From Gemmatimonadota bacterium (GTDB lineage: Bacteria; Gemmatimonadota; Gemmatimonadetes; Gemmatimonadales; GWC2-71-9): a stretch of DNA of 6,999 bases. Positions 1 to 6,741 of the stretch are shown piece after piece. The stretch's first letter is position 1. Each line of letters begins with the position of its first letter. Where the stretch lies: NCBI GenBank assembly GCA_004357415.1, contig SMVY01000037.1, positions 1-6,999 on the forward strand, given 5' to 3'. The position numbers and the translations under genes are program-made. The notes beneath the pieces are model-generated. The model made no database searches and was not told where the DNA came from. It saw nothing but the letters and a program-made list of their open reading frames with translations.

Positions 1-232
1 CGAGGCTGGCAAACCGGTCGGCGATGTACTGGGCCGTCATTTCGAGTCCCGGGCTCGGCGTGTCCCGTCCCATCATCGAATCATGGGCGATGACGCTGAG
101 ATGCTGGTAGATGGCGTCCGGGGTGATCACGCTGGTCGGGTCCTCCGGAGCGGCCGTCTGGGCCGTCAGGGGGCTTCCCGCCGCCGAGGCAAGTGCTGCC
201 ACAGCCAGGCAGCGGAACAATGTTGGCTTCAC
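1..232 (-). CDS. N-terminal part of an exported protein, probable M28-family metallopeptidase (partial)
   Basis: The reverse strand reads open from a GTG at 232 to the left edge, giving 77 residues; the C-terminus lies outside. An ATG six codons upstream (250) is in frame but has no Shine-Dalgarno sequence. The GTG is preceded at about 6 bases by a purine-rich AAGAGAG, so I prefer it. Residues 2-25 form a signal peptide: Lys2, Arg7, a hydrophobic Leu/Ala/Val core, then LTA-Q, with cleavage expected near residue 24. The mature protein has a helix-like stretch (VITPDAIYQHLSVIAHDSM) followed by MGRDTPSPGLEMTAQYIADR. This resembles the start of M28 (PA-domain/aminopeptidase) proteins, where the substrate region 'GR.t.s.G...aa.yia..f' precedes the zinc-binding domain. 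The zinc ligands are not in the window, so the family call rests on the N-terminal motif alone. It is transcribed divergently from the DUF58 operon. Confidence 0.72.
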   Translation of the reverse strand, partial: MKPTLFRCLAVAALASAAGSPLTAQTAAPEDPTSVITPDAIYQHLSVIAHDSMMGRDTPSPGLEMTAQYIADRFASL

Positions 233-316
233 AGGGGTCTCTCTTGTCATGGGTTGGGCGAATCCGGCTCGCCAGGGCAAACTAATGGCCCGAGCCCTGG
301 CCGGGTCAACGCGGCA

Positions 317-364
317 CCGGGCGGGCCTCATGGCCTCCACACAATGGTACGGCCGCCCGCCCGG
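317..364. repeat. GC-rich inverted repeat, perfect 10-bp arms
   Basis: CCGGGCGGGC at 317-326 is exactly complementary to GCCCGCCCGG at 355-364. Inside the loop, GGCC at 332-335 can also pair with GGCC at 351-354, which lengthens the stem after a 5-base bulge. No T-run follows on either strand, so it is not an ordinary intrinsic terminator. It lies in the likely 5' leader or promoter region of the leftward peptidase gene. In sequence this rich in G+C, a chance origin cannot be excluded. Confidence 0.4.
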
Positions 365-389
365 CGGTGTTTCGCCCGGTCCGGCGGGC
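355..389. repeat. Second GC-rich inverted repeat sharing an arm with the first
   Basis: GCCCGCC at 355-361 pairs with GGCGGGC at 383-389. After one bulged C (362), GG at 363-364 pairs with CC at 381-382, giving nine base pairs around a 16-base loop. The left arm is the same segment that forms the right arm of the 317-364 repeat, so the two hairpins exclude each other in a single-stranded transcript. No function can be assigned. Confidence 0.35.
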
Positions 390-563
390 CCGGATCCGGT
401 GACGGCGCAGCCGGGGTTTTCCAGTGCTTCCTGGGGCCTGTAGTTGCACGGGCCATGCCGCCGCGCCGGTTCCCATAACTCGTTGTCGGATAGATATTTG
501 AGAAATGACACCGGGGTGCCGGTTTGGTCGTCGTGTCCCGGGTGGATGACAACATGACGGGAG

Positions 564-591
564 TGCGCAGGTCGCAGGTCGCAGTGCGCAG
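564..591. repeat. Four-unit heptamer tandem repeat
   Basis: Four consecutive 7-base units follow the pattern NNCGCAG: TGCGCAG (564-570), GTCGCAG (571-577), GTCGCAG (578-584) and TGCGCAG (585-591). The units are arranged A-B-B-A. The array sits between the divergent genes, about 130 bases before the DUF58 start, and is not within a credible reading frame. It is a short intergenic tandem repeat; its role, if any, is unknown. Confidence 0.7.
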
Positions 592-670
592 GGGTTCCTT
601 TTGCTGGGATGCTCGGAAAGCTGCCTCTGCCAGGGAGGTGGCATACTGGTCCGGGGATTTCTTCCGTGCG

Positions 671-698
671 TTGACATTGGGGGCAACCCGCCTACGTT
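671..698 (+). promoter_or_regulatory. Weak candidate sigma-70-type promoter for the DUF58-BatA-mfd cluster
   Basis: A perfect TTGACA at 671-676 is followed after 16 bases by TACGTT (693-698), which matches only three of six positions of the -10 consensus. It ends about 20 bases before the preferred DUF58 start, so the leader would be very short. The position suits an operon promoter, but the -10 match is poor. Confidence 0.3.
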
Positions 699-719
699 CC
701 TTGCCCGCTATTGGAGGCA

Positions 720-1628
720 ATGCTCGATCACATGCGGCTCGACCTGCTGGACCCGGTGGAAGTGTCCCGTCTCGGTGGCTTGGAGTTGTCGACCGAGGGC
801 GTGGTGGAGGGGTTTCTCACGGGATTGCACCGTTCCCCCAAGCGGGGGTTCTCGGTGGAATTCGCCGAGTATCGCATGTACCAACCCGGCGACGAGTTGC
901 GCTACATCGATTGGAAGGTCCTCGGCCGGAACGACCGGCTCTACGTCAAGCAATTCGAGGAGGAGACCAACCTGCGGGCGATGATCGTGCTGGACGCGAG
1001 CCGCTCCATGGCCTGGACCGGGTCGCCCGACACGCTGTTGACGAAACTCGAGTACGCCAAGCGCCTGGCCGCCGCCATCGCGCTGGTGCTGCTGCGGCAA
1101 CACGATGCCACCGGACTGATCACCTTCGATGACGAGGTGCGGTCGGTCACGCCGGCCAAGGCCCGGATGACGCACTGGCGCCGCTTGCTGAAAGAACTGA
1201 ACGGATTGGAACCAGGCCACGGTACCGCGGCCGGGCCGGCGCTGGCACGGGTGGTGGACCTGCTACGCCGCCGGGGCCTGGTGGTGTTCATTTCCGATTT
1301 GTTGCTCGACCGCGACGCGGCCCTCAAGGCGTTCAAGTTCCTGCGGCATCGGGGACACCAGGTGCTGGTACTGCACGTGATGGATCCGGGCGAGGTGACC
1401 CTCGAAGGGCTGCAGGAGGTCCGCTTCGAAGACCCAGAGACCCGTGAAGCCGTCATCCTCAGGCCCCGTGATTGGGCCGGTGTGTACCAGAAGACCGTGA
1501 GCCGCGCGGTCCAGGCGTGGCGGGTGGCGTGCCGCAGCAACGGCATCAGCTATCACTGCATCACCTCGGACACCCCCTTTGGGTTGGCGTTGCGTGAGGC
1601 GCTGGCTTCGCCGTCAGGGGTCACGTGA
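720..1628 (+). CDS. DUF58 domain protein with VWA-like fold
   Basis: A 302-residue soluble protein of the DUF58 family, usual partner of MoxR AAA+ ATPases and VWA membrane proteins in envelope or complex-assembly roles. Residues 42-85 carry the DUF58 hallmark: RGFSVEFAEYRMYQPGDELR, then IDWKVLGRNDRLYVKQFEEE. A VWA-like domain follows. Its metal site looks complete: DASRS (Asp92, Ser94, Ser96), Thr169 in GHGTAAG, and Asp193 in VVFISDLLLD. No signal peptide or membrane span is visible, and the length is normal for the family. Start choice is uncertain. TTG at 711 has no ribosome site. ATG at 720 follows GGAGG (713-717) with unusually short spacing. ATG at 732 is spaced too far from it, about 14 bases. 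I chose 720. The stop overlaps the next gene's GTG by 4 bases. The usual moxR neighbour is not in the window. Family call is firm; the cellular role is inferred. Confidence 0.93.
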   Translation: MLDHMRLDLLDPVEVSRLGGLELSTEGVVEGFLTGLHRSPKRGFSVEFAEYRMYQPGDELRYIDWKVLGRNDRLYVKQFEEETNLRAMIVLDASRSMAWTGSPDTLLTKLEYAKRLAAAIALVLLRQHDATGLITFDDEVRSVTPAKARMTHWRRLLKELNGLEPGHGTAAGPALARVVDLLRRRGLVVFISDLLLDRDAALKAFKFLRHRGHQVLVLHVMDPGEVTLEGLQEVRFEDPETREAVILRPRDWAGVYQKTVSRAVQAWRVACRSNGISYHCITSDTPFGLALREALASPSGVT

Positions 1629-3406
1629 GTTTTCTCCATCCGTGGATGCTGCTCGGCCTGGGCGCCGCGGCCATCCCCATCATCCTGCATCTCATTGCCC
1701 GGCGCCGGCCGCCCACGGTGATCTTCCCGGCGGTACGCTACTTGGTCGATACCGCGCGCGAGCACCAGCGGCGACTCCGCATCCGAAACCTGCTCCTCCT
1801 GCTGGTGCGCACGGCGCTCATCGTGGCACTGATGCTGGCCGCGTCGGGCCCCAGCGTCCCCATCAGTGGAGTACCGGGCCACGCCCCCAGTGCCTTGGTG
1901 GTCATCGTCGACAACTCCGTGAGCAGCGGCGCCGTCGCCGGGGGTACGGCCGTGGGGGAGCCGCTCAGGCGGGCCGCCGCCGAGGTGCTCTCGCGGGCCA
2001 CTGCCGAAGACGCCCTGTGGTTGCTGACGGCGGACGGGTTGGCTCGGAGCGGTGACCGAAAAACGCTCACCCGTGTGGTCGACAGTCTGGCAACCTCGTC
2101 CATGAGGCTCGACCTGGGAGCGGCCATCAGGCAGGCGGACGCCATCCTGGCGGGAGAGGAACGCCCGGGTGAGATCTTCCTGATCACCGATCTCCAGCGG
2201 ACCGCCGTGTCGCCGGCGGCCACCCAGGCTCCGCTCGTGGTGGTGCGGCCGGAGGGCGACGTGGTGTCCAACGTTGGAGTTGGCTCGGTAGCAACCGGGA
2301 CCCAGCCGTGGCAGTTCGACGGGGGTCGTCTCATCGTCACCATAGCCGGAGACGCCGATGGTCCTGTGGCGCTGTCGGTCGCGGTCGGCGGCAGGCCGGA
2401 GCGGCAGGCGCTGGCGGGCCCCGGCGCGCCGGTGGCTGTTACGGTTACCGGACTGACGCCCGGGTGGTGGCCGGTGGTGGTGTCGGTCGATCCCGACGAA
2501 CTCAGGGCCGACGACCGGCGCGTGACGGCGGTCCGGGTGGCTCCGGTGGCTCGGGTCACGTGGAACCCGGCCGATCTCCATCTAGCCACCGCGGTGCAGG
2601 TTCTCGAAGCCGACGGGCGGGTTCGGAGGGGCAACGAGGTGACGCTAGGCGGCCTCGGCCGTGGTCTGTCGGTGGTGTTCCCACCGGCCGATCCGGCTGA
2701 GGTGGGAGCGCTCAATCGCGCGCTCGGCCGTCGCGGCGTCGCCTGGCGTTTTGGCGACCCGGTGAATGCCGCCGAACGGAGTGACAGCGGCGCGCTGGTC
2801 GGCGCGGTGGCCGTCGCCCGGCGCTATCGCCTGGAGCGGTCGACGGCGGGCGGGACCGGCGTATTGGCGACGGTCGGCGGCGACCCGTGGATGGTGCGTG
2901 ACGCGGGGGTGGTGTTGTTGGGCAGCCGGCTCGACCCGGAGTGGACGGAGCTGCCGCTGGCGGCCGAGTTCGTGCCGTTCGTCGATGCCCTGATAAACCG
3001 GGTGGCGCGGGGAGAGGTGGCGCTGCGCCAGGGGACGCCGGGCGGCACGGTGTTGCTGCCCGACAGAACCACGGAAGTACACAGCGGCGAGCGGCGCTGG
3101 ACGGTCGAAGGCGGGGCACCGTTCAGCCCTCCCGCAACCGGGCTCTACTACCTGGTCGCAGGGATCGATACCATGGGAGTCCTGGCGGCCAACGTCGACG
3201 TGCGCGAGTCCTACCTGGAGCGAGCCGGCGACCGGGCCATCCGGCAACTGTGGCACCCGGCCCGAATCATCGAGCCGGAACGCGCCCGGGACGTGGTGTT
3301 CGCGGCCGGGGCCCGTGGCGATCTGCGCGGTCCGTTGTTGTGGTTGGCGCTGGCTCTGGCGCTGGTCGAAGTGGGCCTGGCAAGCCTGCGGAAGCGGGAA
3401 TCATGA
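1625..3406 (+). CDS. BatA-type membrane protein with VWA domain
   Basis: A 593-residue protein starting with GTG inside the DUF58 stop (GTGA overlap). Residues 1-75 match the BatA N-terminal domain: MSFLHPWMLLGLGAAAIPII forms the first membrane span and ends in HLIARRRPP. A juxtamembrane stretch FPAVRYL...RRLRIRNLLLLL then leads into a second span (about 55-73). A VWA-like domain follows, with VVIVDNSVSSG (Asp96, Ser98, Ser100 of the DxSxS motif) and FLITDLQR (Asp189). The Thr expected in the 'gTdlg' loop is Leu162 (MRLDLGAAI), so the metal site may be incomplete. The middle, about 215-320, looks like a beta-sandwich (GGRLIVTIAGDADGPVALSV, DPDELRADDRRVTAVRVAP). Residues 330-560 are less familiar. 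A C-terminal span (about 569-588) precedes a basic tail, RKRES. The large loop after span 2 is probably periplasmic. It is likely a partner of the preceding DUF58 protein and overlaps mfd by 4 bases. Substrate unknown. Confidence 0.88.
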   Translation: MSFLHPWMLLGLGAAAIPIILHLIARRRPPTVIFPAVRYLVDTAREHQRRLRIRNLLLLLVRTALIVALMLAASGPSVPISGVPGHAPSALVVIVDNSVSSGAVAGGTAVGEPLRRAAAEVLSRATAEDALWLLTADGLARSGDRKTLTRVVDSLATSSMRLDLGAAIRQADAILAGEERPGEIFLITDLQRTAVSPAATQAPLVVVRPEGDVVSNVGVGSVATGTQPWQFDGGRLIVTIAGDADGPVALSVAVGGRPERQALAGPGAPVAVTVTGLTPGWWPVVVSVDPDELRADDRRVTAVRVAPVARVTWNPADLHLATAVQVLEADGRVRRGNEVTLGGLGRGLSVVFPPADPAEVGALNRALGRRGVAWRFGDPVNAAERSDSGALVGAVAVARRYRLERSTAGGTGVLATVGGDPWMVRDAGVVLLGSRLDPEWTELPLAAEFVPFVDALINRVARGEVALRQGTPGGTVLLPDRTTEVHSGERRWTVEGGAPFSPPATGLYYLVAGIDTMGVLAANVDVRESYLERAGDRAIRQLWHPARIIEPERARDVVFAAGARGDLRGPLLWLALALALVEVGLASLRKRES

Positions 3407-6400
3407 GTCTGGAGCTGTTACTCGACGCCTTTGATCGGGTGCCCGCGGTTCGAGAGCTGGCGCGTGCCCTCCCTGTCAGAAACGCGGCCCTGGCTTTGGG
3501 TGGACTCCCGGGGTCGAGCCCGGCGGTGCTGGTTGCCTGGTTGGCCCGGACCTTCCCCCAACGGTTGTTCACCGTGGTGGCGCCGACGCCTGCCGATGGC
3601 GAGCGGTGGCTCGACGACCTGCGGACGCTCACCGATCTCCCGGCGGCGTTGTATCCCCAGCGGGAATCGCTGGGCGAAGACGAACCCCACTACGAGATTG
3701 CCGGCGAGCGCATCGAGACGATCGACGCGTTGCTTGCCGGACGACTCAGAATCCTGGTCACCACCGCGCGCGCCACCGCGGAACGGACCCGGATACCGGA
3801 CGCGCTGGCGCAGGCGACCATCACGCTGCAGGCCGGCCAGGGCGCGGGGGAGGACGAAGTCACCCTGGGGTCGCTGGTCGAGCGGCTGGAGAGCATGGGG
3901 TACCGCAAGGTGCCGACGGTGACGGAGGTCGCCGAGTTCAGCGTGCGGGGCGGCATCGTCGACGTGTACGGCTTCGGCATGGCCGCGCCCGCCCGCCTGG
4001 AGTGGTGGGGCGATACCCTGGAGTCGATGCGGGCGTTCGATCTGACGTCCCAGCGGTCGCTGGAACCGCTCGACGCCATCACCGTGCTGCCGATATCAGG
4101 CGTCACGGTCCTGGCCCATGATGACGGCGAGCAGGCCATTACCCGGCGGTCGCTCCTCGACCTGTTGCCCGGCGACACGGTGGTGATCGAGGAGTCGGTG
4201 GGGGCCAACGGTGAGGAGGTCGAGCGGATCTGGCACGAGGCCGACCATCACCTGGAAGTGGCCCGCCGGCTGGGGGAGGTGGTGGCCGACCGCGAGTCGC
4301 TGTTCGTCGAACCGTCGGTGTGGCGGGCGCAGTTGGACACCTTCCCGGGACTCAGGATCCGCGACGACCGGTCTCCCATCGACGTGCAATGCGGATTCTT
4401 TCCGCCGGAACGCATCGACCGCGATCTCCCGCGGCTTCGCCGGCTGCTGGGCGGCCCCACACCCACGCTGATCCTGTGCGACAACGAAGGCCAACTCGAA
4501 CGGCTCGACGAACTGCTGAGCGACGATGGCCGCCGCCAGGTGGGCGCCACGCTGGCCCTCGGCGCGCTGGACGGCGGCTTCGTCATGCCCACCCTGCGGG
4601 TGCTCACCGACCACGAGATCTTCCGCCGGGCCCGGCGGTTGCGGCGCGCACGACGTTACCGCCAGGCGGCGCCGTCGGCCGCGACCGGGTCCCTCAAGGA
4701 GGGTGATTACGTGGTGCACCTGGATCACGGCATTGGCATCTACCGCGGTATCGATACCATGCCGTTCCGTGGCAGCACCATCCAGGTGGCGGTGCTGGAG
4801 TATCTGGGCGGTGACCGGTTGAACGTGCCGCTCTACCGGCTGGATCAACTGGAGCGCTATCGCAGCGCCGGGGAGGACGGCGACCGGGCGCCCCCCAAAC
4901 TCCACAAGCTGGGCGGCACCAGTTGGAAGCGTACCCGGGACAAGACCAAGGCGGCCATCAAGGAGATGGCGGTCGAGCTGCTCGAGCTGTACGCCAGGCG
5001 GCGAGTGACGTCGGGCTATGCCTTCCCGCCCGATACGCGGTGGCAGCAGGAACTGGAATCGAGCTTTCTGTACGAGGATACCCCCGATCAGCGCCAGGCA
5101 ACGGAGCAGGTCAAGCGGGACATGGAACAGCCGCGGACGATGGACCGGCTCCTGGTGGGTGACGTGGGCTACGGCAAGACCGAGATCGCGGTGCGGGCGG
5201 CCTTCAAGGCGATCCAGGGAGGCAAGCAGGTCGCCGTGCTGGTGCCGACCACGATCCTGGCCGACCAACACGGGCGGACCTTCAGCGAACGCCTGGCGGA
5301 TTTCCCGGTGCGAGTGGAGGTGCTGTCCCGCTTCAGTACGCCGAAGGAGCAGAAGGCGATCATCGCCGAGGTGACGGCGGGCAAAGTCGACGTGGTGATC
5401 GGCACCCACCGGCTGTTGTCGAAAGACGTGGTGTTCAAGGACCTCGGCTTGCTGATCGTGGATGAAGAGCACCGGTTCGGCGTGCGGCACAAGGAACGGT
5501 TGAAGGCTCTCCGGCTGTCGGTAGACGTGTTGACCCTCACCGCCACACCGATCCCGCGTACCCTGCATCTGTCGTTGGCGGGGCTCCGGGACATCACCCT
5601 GATCGAAACCGCCCCGCGCGACCGGTCGCCGATTCTGACGTTCGTCGAGCCGTGGGACGACGGCCTCATCGAGGAGGCGTTGGCCCGTGAACTGGACCGC
5701 GGGGGGCAGGTGTTCGTGGTGCACAACCGGGTCGAGACCATCGAGACCATCGGAGCACGGATACGGGCGCTCGCGCCGCGCGCCGAGGTGGCGGTAGCCC
5801 ACGGACAGATGCCGGCCAAAGCGCTGGAGCGGGTGATGCACGATTTCGTGGCCGGCAAGGTATCCATCCTCGTCTCCACCATGATCGTGGAATCGGGATT
5901 GGACGTTCCCAACGCCAATACGCTCGTGGTACACGACGCCCACAAGCTGGGGCTGGCGCAGTTGTATCAGTTGCGCGGCAGAGTGGGACGAAGCCACCGG
6001 CGGGCCTACTGCTATCTTCTGGCGCCGGATGCCATCGACCCGGCCGCCGAGGAGCGGCTCAAGATCCTGGAGCACCACACGGAGTTGGGGTCCGGGTATC
6101 GCATCGCGCTCAAGGACCTGGAACAGCGGGGGGCGGGGAACCTGCTGGGGCAGCAGCAGTCGGGCCACGCCCACGCCGTCGGCTTCGATCTCTACCTCAG
6201 GTGGTTGGAGGAGACCGTGGAGGCCCTGCGGGGGGCGGACCAGCGGCAGGCTGAGGTGCCGCCCGAGGTGGTGCTGGATATCCCGGCGCACCTCCCGGAT
6301 TCCTATCTCCCGGACGATGCCATCAAACTGGAGATCTACCGGCGACTGGCGCGGGCGGGGTCGTCTGATGAAATTAAGGAGCTTCGGGACGAGCTCAGGG

Positions 6401-6699
6401 AGCGATTCGGTCCGCCGCCGGTGGAGGTCAGGACGCTGCTGGATCTGGCCCGAATCCGGGCGCTCGGGGCTCGCCTGGGGCTGGAGCACGTGCTCATCCG
6501 GGGGCAGGAGGCCAGGATCACCTTCCGGGCCGGCGCCTCCCCGCGTATGGCTGGTCTCACCATCGCGTTGGAAGACGTTCAGTTGCGGGCGGAAGTCCGT
6601 CGCGTGGTCCCCCTGTCGTTGCGGTTGATCCGACTCGGCGGCGAACCGCTGGCGCCGACGTTGGTGCGTGCGCTCGAAGCCGTGGCGGGTGCGGCCTGA
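3403..6699 (+). CDS. mfd: Transcription-repair coupling factor Mfd (DNA translocase)
   Basis: A 1098-residue ATP-dependent translocase that pushes stalled RNA polymerase off DNA and recruits UvrA for nucleotide excision repair. Length is slightly under E. coli Mfd (about 1150). The N-terminal UvrB-like module includes YPQRESLGEDEPHYE and later MGYRKVPTVTEVAEFSVRGG; it has no Walker A, as usual. The RNA-polymerase-interacting, CarD-like domain starts near residue 431 (LKEGDYVVHLDHGIGIYRG). The motor has Walker A GDVGYGKT (586-593), DEEH (687-690), TATPIPRT (713-720), SGLDVPNANT and motif VI QLRGRVGR (856-863). After it, RGAGNLLGQQQSGHAHAVGF and the C-terminal TRCF domain (near 959: DIPAHLPDSYLPDD) are intact. 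All expected motifs are present, so it should be active. The start is ATG at 3403, inside the previous stop (ATGA). The frame is open further upstream to 2941, but that part lies within the BatA gene. No terminator follows. Confidence 0.98.
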   Translation: MSLELLLDAFDRVPAVRELARALPVRNAALALGGLPGSSPAVLVAWLARTFPQRLFTVVAPTPADGERWLDDLRTLTDLPAALYPQRESLGEDEPHYEIAGERIETIDALLAGRLRILVTTARATAERTRIPDALAQATITLQAGQGAGEDEVTLGSLVERLESMGYRKVPTVTEVAEFSVRGGIVDVYGFGMAAPARLEWWGDTLESMRAFDLTSQRSLEPLDAITVLPISGVTVLAHDDGEQAITRRSLLDLLPGDTVVIEESVGANGEEVERIWHEADHHLEVARRLGEVVADRESLFVEPSVWRAQLDTFPGLRIRDDRSPIDVQCGFFPPERIDRDLPRLRRLLGGPTPTLILCDNEGQLERLDELLSDDGRRQVGATLALGALDGGFVMPTLRVLTDHEIFRRARRLRRARRYRQAAPSAATGSLKEGDYVVHLDHGIGIYRGIDTMPFRGSTIQVAVLEYLGGDRLNVPLYRLDQLERYRSAGEDGDRAPPKLHKLGGTSWKRTRDKTKAAIKEMAVELLELYARRRVTSGYAFPPDTRWQQELESSFLYEDTPDQRQATEQVKRDMEQPRTMDRLLVGDVGYGKTEIAVRAAFKAIQGGKQVAVLVPTTILADQHGRTFSERLADFPVRVEVLSRFSTPKEQKAIIAEVTAGKVDVVIGTHRLLSKDVVFKDLGLLIVDEEHRFGVRHKERLKALRLSVDVLTLTATPIPRTLHLSLAGLRDITLIETAPRDRSPILTFVEPWDDGLIEEALARELDRGGQVFVVHNRVETIETIGARIRALAPRAEVAVAHGQMPAKALERVMHDFVAGKVSILVSTMIVESGLDVPNANTLVVHDAHKLGLAQLYQLRGRVGRSHRRAYCYLLAPDAIDPAAEERLKILEHHTELGSGYRIALKDLEQRGAGNLLGQQQSGHAHAVGFDLYLRWLEETVEALRGADQRQAEVPPEVVLDIPAHLPDSYLPDDAIKLEIYRRLARAGSSDEIKELRDELRERFGPPPVEVRTLLDLARIRALGARLGLEHVLIRGQEARITFRAGASPRMAGLTIALEDVQLRAEVRRVVPLSLRLIRLGGEPLAPTLVRALEAVAGAA

Positions 6700-6741
6700 C
6701 GCTGACGAATCAGTATGGTCTTTTTCAATTTTGGAGTGTGC
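6700..6741 (+). promoter_or_regulatory. Short AT-rich leader with ribosome binding site before the lipoprotein gene
   Basis: The 42-base gap after mfd includes a T/A-rich run (6720-6732), unlike the surrounding GC-rich coding sequence. GGAG at 6733-6736 lies 5 bases before the ATG at 6742, a well-placed Shine-Dalgarno sequence that fixes the start. TATGGT at 6714-6719 resembles a -10 box, but I found no -35 at proper spacing, so read-through from mfd is as likely as a separate promoter. The T-run has no preceding hairpin, so it is not called as a terminator. Confidence 0.5.

Larger units (their letters stand above)
233..719. other. Divergent intergenic region between the peptidase and the DUF58 operon
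   Basis: Nearly 490 bases lie between two divergent starts. Open frames cross this stretch on both strands, but they are Arg/Pro/Gly-rich, overlap one another, lack convincing ribosome sites and match nothing I recognise, so I treat the region as non-coding. No tRNA-like cloverleaf or conserved TpsiC-type loop is visible. Contents from left to right: a GC-rich inverted-repeat cluster (317-399), a comparatively AT-rich island (about 475-510), a four-unit heptamer repeat (564-591) and a weak promoter candidate just before the DUF58 gene (671-698). The promoter of the leftward peptidase gene is expected here, but I could not identify it. Confidence 0.6.

Noticed and set aside
403..420. Possible intrinsic terminator: CGGC-GCA-GCCG stem followed by GGGTTTT
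   Set aside because: The stem has only 4 bp, the T-run only four bases with three G in between, and no plus-strand gene ends upstream.
83..478. Plus-strand open frames of 110-131 codons near the left edge
   Set aside because: They lie partly antisense to the exported protein, which has a clear signal peptide and family-like motif, and their products look like GC-rich noise.
483..510. AT-rich island considered as a promoter for either divergent gene
   Set aside because: TTGTCG and TATCTA-like words occur, but no -35/-10 pair has acceptable spacing on either strand. It is only noted as part of the intergenic region.
306..720. Minus-strand open frames of about 126-130 codons in the divergent region
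   Set aside because: The two frames overlap each other, have Pro/Arg-rich composition and no recognisable domain, and cover the repeats. No ribosome site or homologue-like motif supports them.
2941..3402. Upstream in-frame extension of mfd by 154 codons
   Set aside because: The stretch overlaps the BatA gene in another frame, its translation is low-complexity Arg/Gly/Ala, and the ATG at 3403 gives the normal Mfd N-terminus with a 4-base overlap.
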